DNA of 20,070 nucleotides from Thermohalobaculum sp045106875 (GTDB lineage Bacteria; Pseudomonadota; Alphaproteobacteria; Rhodobacterales; Rhodobacteraceae), in the NCBI GenBank assembly GCA_045106875.1, contig JBGCFK010000160.1:1-20070 (forward strand), in the 5' to 3' direction. Below, piece after piece: positions 6,723 to 14,369 of the stretch. Numbering within the stretch: the stretch's first letter is position 1; the number at the start of each line of letters is the position of its first letter. The notes beneath the pieces were generated by a model. That model had not been told where the DNA came from and made no database searches. It was given only the letters and a program-made list of their open reading frames with translations. A program made the position numbers and the translations under genes.

Positions 6723-9253
6723 GGTTCGGCCTCGTCCGAAGGCCAGGAGCGCGCTTGTACCAATACCGCTTCAGGGGCGTCGGCATGGGCGAAGAAAGCG
6801 CGTCCGATCAGGTTCGAGATCTCGGCAAGTTCGTCTTGGCAGTGCTTGGCAAAGTTCTGAAGACCCTCGGCGTCGCTTAGCGTATCTGCGTCCAGCATGC
6901 GCATCTCTGTCAAAAGCGCCAGTGCGCGCCGGTGCTCGGGGCGGCGATAGGGGATCTCGCTTGGCATCTCGGAAAGCACGCGCTCCAGTGCGACAAGCTG
7001 GTACGCCAGCGCCCTTGGATTGGACTCGTCCAGTATCAGCAGATCGACCACCGCGGCAGGCTGCGCCGTCATCATGTAACGCGAGCGGTATGCGGAGGTG
7101 GAGTCGCTGAACGTGAGCCATGCGCGGAGATAGGTTTCTTCACGTTGTGAGACATGCGCGCCAAAGGCTTCGGCGATATGCGCGATCTGCATGGCCCGCT
7201 CGATCCGTCGACCAAGTTCAAGGAACCGCCAGGCATAATTGCGGGTCAGGTTTTCCTGCGCCGAACCGGCGAACGCCGCCAGTTCCTGCAGCGAGTCCTC
7301 GATCAACCGGGCAAGACCCGCATTCTGACGCTTGGCCCCCACGGCCTGCCAGCGCCGGTCAGAGCATAGCCGGTCAACATAGCGCCAGCTTTCCGCGGAG
7401 ACCGACGCGCGTGCGCGCAACCCGCCGGAACGCAGGGTCGCAAGAATACTGCGCACACCCGAGGGTTCATCCGGGCTGGAAGTCAGCCGGTCCACGGCAT
7501 CGCGGTATCGTGCCATGCCCGACAGTGCTGAATTTGGTTCAGCATAGATTTCTGCAAGTTGTGCAAGCACATCAGGGTCCGCATCCGCGCGGTTGGCGCC
7601 AAGATAGCGATCGAGGCAAACAGATAGAATGCGCAGAACCGCTTCGGCCCGCTCGGCATTCCGTCCGAGCCAGAACAGTTCGTCCGCCACACGGCTGAGC
7701 AAGTCACGCCCGGTACGCCGCAAATGACCGGATGAAAACTGCTGGGTCATCAGCCCGGCCACCTGTGGTTTGCGCACTTCGCGATTTGCGGGCAACACCC
7801 AGACATCCTTGCCGAAGCCCAGCGCGGCGGGGCGCTGACCAGGCTCCAGCGTCGAGGCCACGCCACCTGGCGCAACTTGCCAACCATCGGCCGTCCGTCC
7901 AGCAAAGACCCGCATGATCCAGGGCTTCGCAACGATGCCATCCGGGGTCCATACAGGCGTTGTGGCCAGCTTGGGAACGCGCGTTGCACAGAACCGCTCG
8001 CCATGGCGCGCCAGCAGTGCTGCCAGCTTCTGTTCTTCTGATGACTGCGTTTGCGATTGCCGGTCAGATTGCGATTGCGTCTGTATTTGAGGCGCTGCAC
8101 GCAGGCCGGTCAGCGGCTCGATTTGCCAATCGCTGCGATCTTTCAGAACTTCTTCCCGAGCCCGCTCCCCCCCGAGCCAAAGACACGGAGCATCCGCCAA
8201 AAGCAAGTCTTCGCCCAGAAGATGCTGTGCAAGACGGTGGGCGTAAGGGGCGAGTGCCCGGTATGCGAAGGCAGCGCAGCCGATGGCGTTCACGATTTTC
8301 AGCGATCCCGACCGCGCAGCTATCGACAGTGCCGGAGCTCCAAACGCCGCGCGCCCGGGACGATGAAGAGCGTCGACCTCGGCATCTGGTACGCCGCGCA
8401 GCATGACGTCTACGCGCTTCAGCCCGCCCAATGTCTTTACATAAGCTGCGCCGTCGCGGACCGTAAGGTCGGCAGGTTCGATTAGCGCGGCATTCAGGTA
8501 TCGCGCGAAGTAAGCGTGGCTGAAGAAACGAGGATCCTGTTCTCCAGCCGTCAGCAGCGCAAGGCGCCCGTCCCAGCCCATCATCTGGTCGAGGTGCTCC
8601 TGAAACGCAGCGTAGTGCGTGGCCAGCCGGCGGACACCAAGGTCCACGAAAAGGTCTGCATAGGCCTGCGTCGTCGCGATGCGGTTTGCCAGCAACCAGC
8701 CATCGCCCAGTGGCGTATCCAGACGGTCCGACAGGATGACCCATTCGCCATCCGCAGTGCGGGCCACGTCCGCCTCGTAGACATGAGCCCAATGGCGCGG
8801 TGGCCGCTCCCATCCCGCACAGTGTGCAGCAAACGAGGGGCCACCATAAACCAGACCGGGTGGCACCAAGCCCGCAGCTAGTGTCCGCCGGTCCGTGTAG
8901 ACATCCGTGATCGCCGCATCCGCCAGAGCTGCGCGCTGTTCAATCCCGGCTTCAAGCTTCGCCCAATCATCAGGCGCGATGATCACCGGAAGCGCATCTT
9001 TCTCTGAGTTTTCGGCGGCATCCTGCGCGGCAAAAGCCAATCCGCTTTCTATCCGCAGCCGAGCCAGATCCTCGGCCGCGGGGCCGTACCCGTCTGTCCC
9101 CGTCCCCGACAGCCATGCTGCAAGCCCACGCCAATGTTCGCGCAGCGCGCCATCCGCGTCCTGCGCCTCGTCATAGCAACCGGACTCCGCCCTATAGGCA
9201 GCGCCAGTCAACGCCGAGAAGGCGTCTTCGGAAGAGCTGGTCAGATGCAGCAT
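6719..9253 (-). CDS. Circularly permuted ATP-grasp ligase fused to an alpha-E domain
   Basis: The 844-residue protein joins two families that are often separate genes. Residues about 90-500 match the circularly permuted ATP-grasp type 2 family (old DUF404/DUF407). They show IEPADLTVRDGAAYVKTLGG (258-277), RVDVMLRGV (280-288), SLKIVNAIGC (317-326), LAQHLLGEDLLLAD (341-354) and VAKPWIMRVF (441-450). Residues about 516-835 match the helical alpha-E family (DUF403), starting RDLLSRVADELFWLGRNAERAE (the LFWLGRNAERAE part is the hallmark) and containing NYAWRFLELGRRIERAMQ. Between lysine-rich ATP-grasp segments lies a Gln/Ser-rich low-complexity insert (388-408). The ATP-grasp part would make a peptide or amide bond with ATP; alpha-E has no assigned reaction. 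The gene lies 51 bases after the DUF2126 gene and overlaps the downstream transglutaminase gene by four bases. The ribosome binding site (AAGAGA) is weak, so the start is the least certain point. Confidence 0.9.
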   Translation of the reverse strand: MLHLTSSSEDAFSALTGAAYRAESGCYDEAQDADGALREHWRGLAAWLSGTGTDGYGPAAEDLARLRIESGLAFAAQDAAENSEKDALPVIIAPDDWAKLEAGIEQRAALADAAITDVYTDRRTLAAGLVPPGLVYGGPSFAAHCAGWERPPRHWAHVYEADVARTADGEWVILSDRLDTPLGDGWLLANRIATTQAYADLFVDLGVRRLATHYAAFQEHLDQMMGWDGRLALLTAGEQDPRFFSHAYFARYLNAALIEPADLTVRDGAAYVKTLGGLKRVDVMLRGVPDAEVDALHRPGRAAFGAPALSIAARSGSLKIVNAIGCAAFAYRALAPYAHRLAQHLLGEDLLLADAPCLWLGGERAREEVLKDRSDWQIEPLTGLRAAPQIQTQSQSDRQSQTQSSEEQKLAALLARHGERFCATRVPKLATTPVWTPDGIVAKPWIMRVFAGRTADGWQVAPGGVASTLEPGQRPAALGFGKDVWVLPANREVRKPQVAGLMTQQFSSGHLRRTGRDLLSRVADELFWLGRNAERAEAVLRILSVCLDRYLGANRADADPDVLAQLAEIYAEPNSALSGMARYRDAVDRLTSSPDEPSGVRSILATLRSGGLRARASVSAESWRYVDRLCSDRRWQAVGAKRQNAGLARLIEDSLQELAAFAGSAQENLTRNYAWRFLELGRRIERAMQIAHIAEAFGAHVSQREETYLRAWLTFSDSTSAYRSRYMMTAQPAAVVDLLILDESNPRALAYQLVALERVLSEMPSEIPYRRPEHRRALALLTEMRMLDADTLSDAEGLQNFAKHCQDELAEISNLIGRAFFAHADAPEAVLVQARSWPSDEAEP

Positions 9254-9304
9254 AGTCTCTTTAATGTCCCTGTCAGACCGTTCCGTCGAAATCCCGCTTT
9301 GCCG

Positions 9305-12300
9305 TTAATCCTGACGCCTCAGGTCCAGAGTGAGCGGGAACTCCGGGCTGATCTGTGGCACTGCTGGCTGATAGTCGCCAGGCTGATGACCATGCGCCAC
9401 AAAGCGCGCGAGCCGCCTGCCTTCTGCTTCCAGATCGTTCACTGGTTGTGTGTCAAAACTTCGTCCGCCGGGATGTGCCACATGATAGGTGCAACCGCCA
9501 ACAGATCGTTTCGTCCAAGTGTCGTAGAGGTCGATCGTTAAGGGTGCATGAACCCTTATCGTCGGGTGCAGACATTGTGGCGGTTGCCATGCGCGGAAAC
9601 GCACGCCGGCCAGACGCTCGTCTCCGCGTTCCGTTCGTGTCAGGGGCAGGGCGATCTGGTTGCACGTTACGATGTAGCGATCCGACAGGTCGCCTGCTGC
9701 ACGCACCTGTATACGCTCGAGTGAACTGTCCACGAAACGTGCCGTGCCCCCAATAGCGCCTGTTTCGCCAAGCACGTGCCATGGCTCGATGGCGGCGCGA
9801 AGCTCTAACCGGATATCGCGGTAATCGACATCGCCGAGCAGTGGGAAGCGGAACTCGAACTGCGCCTTGAACCATTCCGGATCAAGCTTGACGTCCAGAG
9901 CGGCACCTGTCTCGGTCAACACATCGCAGAAATCCGTCCACACATAATGCGGCAACATCCAGCGGTCGTGCAGCGCTGTCCCGTGACGGACCAGCGGTGC
10001 GGTATAGGGCTCGGCCCAGAAACGCGCGATCAGTGCCCGCAGCACCAGTGCCTGTGCCAAGCCCATGCGTGGATGTGGTGGCATCTCGAATGCGCGAAAC
10101 TCTACCAGACCCAACCGCCCGGTCGGGCTTTGTGGGTCGAACATCTTGTCGATGCAGATCTCGGCTCGGTGTGTGTTGCCTGTCAGATCCGTCATCAGAT
10201 CCCGAAAGATGCGATCAACGATCCATGGCGGCGGGGTCGGCCCGGCCTTGGCGCACTGACCCAGCGCGATCTCCAGCTCGTAAAGCACCTCTTGGCGCGC
10301 TTCATCGATGCGTGGCGCCTGACTTGTGGGGCCAATGAACACACCCGAGAACAGGTAACTGAGCGATGGATGGTTCTGCCAATACCGGATCAGGCTTGCC
10401 AACAAATCCGGACGCCGGAGGAACGGGCTGTCCTCGGGTGTCGCGCCACCCACCACGATGTGGTTGCCCCCACCCGAGCCGACCTGACGCCCGTCATGCA
10501 GGAACTTCACGGTTTCCAGATGGCAATGGCGGGCCTCTTCATAGAGTGCCTCGGTCACATCAACCTGATCGCTCCACGTTGCGGTCGGGTGCACGTTGAC
10601 CTCGATCACGCCGGGATCTGGGGTTGCTTTGATAACGTTCAGCCGCGGATCGTAGGGTGGCGAGTAGCCGTCGATATGAACAGGCTGACCCAGCTCGGCG
10701 GCAGTTTCCTCGACCGCGGCAATCAGATCGATATACGACTCGGCGGTCGGGGCAGGCGGCAGGAAAACGCAAAGCTTGCCGTCGCGTGGCTCGACCGTGA
10801 CCGCTGTGCGCACATGTTCCGTGTGGATGGCGCGCAGGGGATCAAACCCTGCGATCGGTGCGGGCGTAATCACCCAGTTGAACCCGGTTGGAAGGGCTTG
10901 GGTGACGGGCCAGTCGCGTTCTTCGCCCGTCTCGGCCTCGACGATCCGGCCTATTTCTGAAAACTCGGAATCGCCGGAGCCGGGTTTCTGCAACCTGATG
11001 GATCGCTCGGGCAATGGCGGACGTGATGCAAACGGGTCGCGCTGCACGATGAAGGGATATTCGGCCTCTTCCAGATAGGGCAGCGATGTCAGTGGCAACC
11101 GGTAACCCGCTGCGGAGTCGCCTGGTGCCAGGTAAAGCTTGCCGCGCCGCGTCTTCCATTTCTCGGTTGCCCATCGATGCTTGCGGCGAGGCCCATTTCG
11201 GCCTTTGGCCTGAGACATGGCCAGTTGCACAGGCAGTACCATGCAGGTGGGTGCGCCCAGGCCACGGTCGAAAGCCAAGGCCATCTGGCGACGTTCCAGC
11301 GGATCGTCCAATTGGTTCTCGGATGGGGCGAGGTTCTCGGGAAGCTTGGCCTCCTGCAAGATATAGGTAGCAGGGTCTTCGTAGGCGGGTTCCGCGTAGA
11401 CCGGGTCGATGTCCAGCGCCTCGGCCAGTTTCTTGGTGAAAACCTGGGCATCTTTTTGGGTTGCGCCGGAGGCATCCTCGGTCGCGATCAGATCCTGCGC
11501 GCCCCAGAGCGCTTCACCATCCGCGCGCCAATAAAGACCGAAAGCCCAGCGTGGCAGTTGCTCGCCCGGATACCACTTGCCCTGACCATAGTGCAGCAGC
11601 CCACCGGGCGCAAAGCGGTCACGTAGGCGGCGGATCAGCTTGTCGGCATATGTCCGCTTGGTGGGGCCTACGGCTTCGGTGTTCCATTCGTCCGCATCCC
11701 GGTCACTATCGGCCACGAAAGTCGGCTCGCCGCCCATGGTCAGCCGGACATCCCCGGTCGACAGCAGGTCGTCGATCTTGCGCCCCACGGCGTCAATGCG
11801 TGCCCAGTGTTCGTCGGTAAACGGATGCGTGACGCGAGGCTCCTCGCGGACCCGGCGAACTTCCATCTGGTGCTCGAACTCAACCTCGCAGGGTTCAAGC
11901 CCGCCGGTGATCGGTGCGGCAGAGGCAGGCGACGGCGTGCATGCAAGCGGAATATGGCCCTCGCTGGCGAACAGACCCGATGTAGGATCAAGCCCGATCC
12001 ACCCGGCGCCAGGGGCATAGACCTCGCACCAGGCGTGGAGGTCGGTAAAATCTGCATCGGGACCGGACGGCCCGTCGACGGATTTCACATCCGGTGTCAA
12101 CTGGATCAAATAGCCCGACACGAACCGTGCGGCGAGACCCAGCTTGCGTAGCACATGGACCAGGAGCCAGGCAGAATCGCGGCACGAGCCTGAGCCCTTG
12201 TCCAGCGTCTCTTCGGGGGTCTGAACACCGGGTTCCATACGGATCGTGTAGGCGACGGCATCCTGAATCAGCTGGTTGACCTCGACCAGAAAGTCATTGG

Positions 12301-12721
12301 TGTGCTGGGGCGTGCGATTTACGGCGCCCATGAACTCATCGAACAGCGGTCCCCATTTTCGGGTCTCGAGATAAGGTGCGAGATCCTTGGCCAGTTCTGG
12401 TTGATAGATGAATGGAAAGTTCTCGGCATGCTCTTCGAGGAAAAAGTCGAACGGGTTGATCGAGGCCATGTCTGCGACAAGATCGACTGCGACCTCGAAA
12501 TGATCGGTCTTCTCCGGAAAGACGGCACGTGCCATCCAGTTGCCGAACGGGTCCTGCTGCCAGTTGAGGAAATGACCTTCTGGTTCAACCCGCTGGGAAA
12601 AGGCGAGGATCCGCGTGCGCGAATGGGGCGCGGGGCGCAGCCGTATGATCTGAGGGCCAAGATTGATCCGCCGGTCATAACGATAGCGTGTCACATGTGT
12701 GATCGCCGCATTTATGCTCAT
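9305..12721 (-). CDS. Transglutaminase-DUF2126 putative amidoligase fusion protein
   Basis: At 1138 residues this is the longest gene in the window. Residues about 1-85 form the bacterial transglutaminase N-terminal domain. The catalytic core at about 150-250 keeps Cys180 (GSGSCRDSAW), His229 (LHAWCEVY) and Asp245 (GLDPTSG). From about residue 322 to the end the protein matches DUF2126, a putative amidoligase family: RLTMGGEPTFVADSD (326-340), GQGKWYPGEQLPRWAFGLYW (379-398), then GVIEVNVHPTATWSDQ and a glycine-rich GSGGGNHIVVGG. The architecture and length are usual for this family. The combination suggests an enzyme that both ligates and cleaves or transfers amide bonds, but no reaction has been shown to my knowledge. 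It is the first gene of a three-gene operon, with a candidate promoter in the upstream divergent region. No signal peptide is present. Confidence 0.93.
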   Translation of the reverse strand: MSINAAITHVTRYRYDRRINLGPQIIRLRPAPHSRTRILAFSQRVEPEGHFLNWQQDPFGNWMARAVFPEKTDHFEVAVDLVADMASINPFDFFLEEHAENFPFIYQPELAKDLAPYLETRKWGPLFDEFMGAVNRTPQHTNDFLVEVNQLIQDAVAYTIRMEPGVQTPEETLDKGSGSCRDSAWLLVHVLRKLGLAARFVSGYLIQLTPDVKSVDGPSGPDADFTDLHAWCEVYAPGAGWIGLDPTSGLFASEGHIPLACTPSPASAAPITGGLEPCEVEFEHQMEVRRVREEPRVTHPFTDEHWARIDAVGRKIDDLLSTGDVRLTMGGEPTFVADSDRDADEWNTEAVGPTKRTYADKLIRRLRDRFAPGGLLHYGQGKWYPGEQLPRWAFGLYWRADGEALWGAQDLIATEDASGATQKDAQVFTKKLAEALDIDPVYAEPAYEDPATYILQEAKLPENLAPSENQLDDPLERRQMALAFDRGLGAPTCMVLPVQLAMSQAKGRNGPRRKHRWATEKWKTRRGKLYLAPGDSAAGYRLPLTSLPYLEEAEYPFIVQRDPFASRPPLPERSIRLQKPGSGDSEFSEIGRIVEAETGEERDWPVTQALPTGFNWVITPAPIAGFDPLRAIHTEHVRTAVTVEPRDGKLCVFLPPAPTAESYIDLIAAVEETAAELGQPVHIDGYSPPYDPRLNVIKATPDPGVIEVNVHPTATWSDQVDVTEALYEEARHCHLETVKFLHDGRQVGSGGGNHIVVGGATPEDSPFLRRPDLLASLIRYWQNHPSLSYLFSGVFIGPTSQAPRIDEARQEVLYELEIALGQCAKAGPTPPPWIVDRIFRDLMTDLTGNTHRAEICIDKMFDPQSPTGRLGLVEFRAFEMPPHPRMGLAQALVLRALIARFWAEPYTAPLVRHGTALHDRWMLPHYVWTDFCDVLTETGAALDVKLDPEWFKAQFEFRFPLLGDVDYRDIRLELRAAIEPWHVLGETGAIGGTARFVDSSLERIQVRAAGDLSDRYIVTCNQIALPLTRTERGDERLAGVRFRAWQPPQCLHPTIRVHAPLTIDLYDTWTKRSVGGCTYHVAHPGGRSFDTQPVNDLEAEGRRLARFVAHGHQPGDYQPAVPQISPEFPLTLDLRRQD

Positions 12722-12757
12722 GAGTGCCCCACCGTCATTTTGTGCATTGCAAGATAC

Positions 12758-12786
12758 GTTAACGCGGGATCTGCGGCTGCTGTCAA
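12758..12786 (-). promoter_or_regulatory. Candidate sigma-70-type promoter for the transglutaminase/ATP-grasp operon
   Basis: On the minus strand a perfect -35 hexamer TTGACA (12781-12786) is followed after 17 bases by GTTAAC (12758-12763), a weak -10 match. The leader to the ATG at 12721 would be about 30 bases. Position and spacing are good but the -10 is poor, so this is tentative. Confidence 0.4.
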
Positions 12787-12856
12787 CGGCGTGGATTGAT
12801 CATTTGCGCGGGATGGGAACGCGGCTAGTGTCGGATTTTGCCAACGGGAGGATCAC

Positions 12857-13522
12857 ATGGGCGAGATTGTGCAGCTGAGAGCGGCTGATGGACATGGCCT
12901 GACGGCCTATCAGGCGGGCGGTAGTGGGCCTGGGCTTGTCGTTGTGCAGGAGATCTTTGGGGTCAACGCGCATATCCGTGATGTCGTCGACCGTTTCGCC
13001 GCGCTGGGCTTTAGGGCCATTGCGCCAGCGTTGTTTGATCGGGTCGGACCCGGGATTGAAATGGGCTACACGTCCGAGGATGTGGCGGCTGGGCGTGAAG
13101 CCCGCGCCAAAGTCAAAGATACGGATGCGCTTGCGGATATTTTGGCAGCTCGGGGATGGCTGGAAACGTCACCCGGACCGGCTGGCGTGGTCGGCTACTG
13201 CTGGGGCGGGGCTCTGGCCTGGGCATCGGCTACTCAGAGCAAATCCTTCGATGCGGCGGTCGGGTACTATGGTGGCGGCATCTCGAAGACGGCGGAGGCA
13301 GAGCCGCACTGCCCGGTGATGCTGCATTTTGGTGAGCAGGATCATGCGATTCCGCTGGAAGATGTGGCGCAGGTTCAAGCCGCGCACCCTGACATGCCGG
13401 TGCACCTCTACAAGGCCGGGCATGGGTTCAGCTGCGACGCACGCGGTTCATATGATAAGGCCGCACACGAACTGGCACTTGAGCGAACGTTGGCGTTCTT
13501 TGGCGCTCACTTGTCCACATAA
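12857..13522 (+). CDS. Dienelactone hydrolase family protein
   Basis: The 221-residue alpha/beta-hydrolase has the cysteine triad of the dienelactone hydrolase (carboxymethylenebutenolidase) family: Cys115 in GYCWGG, Asp162 in GEQDHAIP and His189 in AGHGFSCD. The conserved QEIFGVN segment (31-37) supplies the glutamate that activates the cysteine in characterised members. Length is close to the typical 230-240 residues, and no export signal is seen. The start at ATG 12857 has GGGAGGA at 12846-12852. No aromatic catabolic genes are nearby, so a dedicated role in chlorocatechol or protocatechuate breakdown is not supported; a general hydrolase role is equally likely. It is divergent from the ligase operon and convergent with the helix-hairpin-helix gene. 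Confidence 0.9.
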   Translation: MGEIVQLRAADGHGLTAYQAGGSGPGLVVVQEIFGVNAHIRDVVDRFAALGFRAIAPALFDRVGPGIEMGYTSEDVAAGREARAKVKDTDALADILAARGWLETSPGPAGVVGYCWGGALAWASATQSKSFDAAVGYYGGGISKTAEAEPHCPVMLHFGEQDHAIPLEDVAQVQAAHPDMPVHLYKAGHGFSCDARGSYDKAAHELALERTLAFFGAHLST

Positions 13523-13551
13523 GGCGGCGCGGTAGGCGCAGGTCTGGCATC

Positions 13552-13608
13552 GCCGCGCGTGTGGTAGACGGCGTCTTGCGCGAGGGTGACGCGCGGCTTG
13601 AGCCGTCT
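13552..13608. repeat. Two interleaved inverted repeats between convergent genes
   Basis: GCCGCGCGT (13552-13560) is the exact reverse complement of ACGCGCGGC (13589-13597), and AGACGGC (13566-13572) is the exact reverse complement of GCCGTCT (13602-13608). The two pairs interleave, so they could form alternative hairpins or a pseudoknot-like fold. They lie in the 99-base gap between the convergent dienelactone hydrolase and helix-hairpin-helix genes. No T tract follows either arm, so a standard terminator is not clear; transcript-end structure is the simplest reading. Confidence 0.5.
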
Positions 13609-13621
13609 GGTCACTTCGTTC

Positions 13622-14344
13622 TCAGATCTCGTCATGGCGCTTGGCGTATTTCTGCGCATAGAGCTCCTGCGCCTGGCCTACCCAGTCATCACGTTGTATC
13701 CGACCTGGAAAGGTGTCAATCGCGCCATTCACCCATGCAACATCTTGCGATGTGAAGTTTGCGACCTGATGAAACAGGTAGACACCCTTGTCGTTGAGAA
13801 TGCCTTCCATCTTCGGCCCGACACCCTTGATGCGCTTTAGATCGTCCACTTCGTCCGGGCGCTCGGTCAGCAGGGAGGGGGGCGGTGGCGCCTTCTCCTC
13901 GGTCGAACCCTCAGTATCAGTATCAGTATCGGTATCGGTATCGGTATCGGTATCAGTATGAGTATCAGGTGTCGCCCTCGGGGCAGGTTCCGGGGGCGGC
14001 AAACGCTCTGGGGCGGGTTCCGGATCAGTTGCAGGCACCTCGGCGGAAGAGGCCGCTGCAGCGGTACCGGTGCTTGGCTCGGAAACAGGTTGCTGGCGCT
14101 CAAGCCTATGGCGCAGGGTCGCAACTTCCCGTTCCAACCGTTCGACCTCGGAGTTACGATCTTCCAGCTGTCCGCGCAGGGCTGAGGAGCCATCGACCGA
14201 AGTGCGGGCGCTGGCGATCCCTTCGGCCCGAGCCGCAGCAATGCGCCCACGATTGCCCCAGCCCCATATCAGGTACCCAAGCAACAGGCCAAGCAGGGCG
14301 GCAATGCCAAGATAGGCAAGGATTTCGGTCACAAGCTCGGTCAT
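13622..14344 (-). CDS. Membrane-anchored protein with C-terminal helix-hairpin-helix domain and Thr-Asp repeat linker
   Basis: I do not recognise a named gene. The 240-residue product has one N-terminal membrane helix (about residues 7-28, followed by WGWGNRGR) and a predicted coiled coil (about 54-84, rich in Leu, Glu and Arg). A long Pro/Ala/Glu linker (85-165) follows, interrupted by an acidic Thr-Asp repeat (127-144). The C-terminal domain (166-232) begins DDLKRIKGVGPKMEGILNDKGV, a helix-hairpin-helix of the type in bacterial proteins annotated as 'flap endonuclease-1-like' or HHH_5. Such motifs bind DNA without sequence specificity, but no nuclease residues are evident. The arrangement would place the domain on the cytoplasmic side if the positive-inside rule holds. 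ATG 14344 is chosen because the longer frame (to 14464) would overlap the OmpA gene by 95 bases; it lies 25 bases after that gene, suggesting one operon. Confidence 0.8.
   Translation of the reverse strand: MTELVTEILAYLGIAALLGLLLGYLIWGWGNRGRIAAARAEGIASARTSVDGSSALRGQLEDRNSEVERLEREVATLRHRLERQQPVSEPSTGTAAAASSAEVPATDPEPAPERLPPPEPAPRATPDTHTDTDTDTDTDTDTDTEGSTEEKAPPPPSLLTERPDEVDDLKRIKGVGPKMEGILNDKGVYLFHQVANFTSQDVAWVNGAIDTFPGRIQRDDWVGQAQELYAQKYAKRHDEI
13911..13964. repeat. Hexanucleotide tandem repeat (TCRGTA)n inside a coding region
   Basis: Nine consecutive six-base units are present, alternating between TCAGTA and TCGGTA, with one variant TGAGTA. On the coding (minus) strand each unit encodes one Thr-Asp pair. 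Because the unit is six bases, gain or loss of copies leaves the reading frame intact and only changes linker length. The unit variation argues against very recent expansion. Confidence 0.95.
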
Positions 14345-14369
14345 TGTTGAGAGCCACCCTCCGACATTG

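Noticed and set aside
9254..9304. Possible independent promoter or small gene between the DUF2126 and ATP-grasp genes
   Set aside because: The 51-base gap has no convincing -35/-10 pair, hairpin or start codon with a ribosome binding site other than that of the next gene.
9947..10960. 337-residue plus-strand open frame
   Set aside because: It is a shadow of the large DUF2126 gene; the minus-strand protein has continuous conserved blocks across the same bases.
13911..13964. Possible CRISPR or integrative repeat array
   Set aside because: The units are only six bases, directly adjacent with no spacers, and lie inside a coding frame, so it is a microsatellite.
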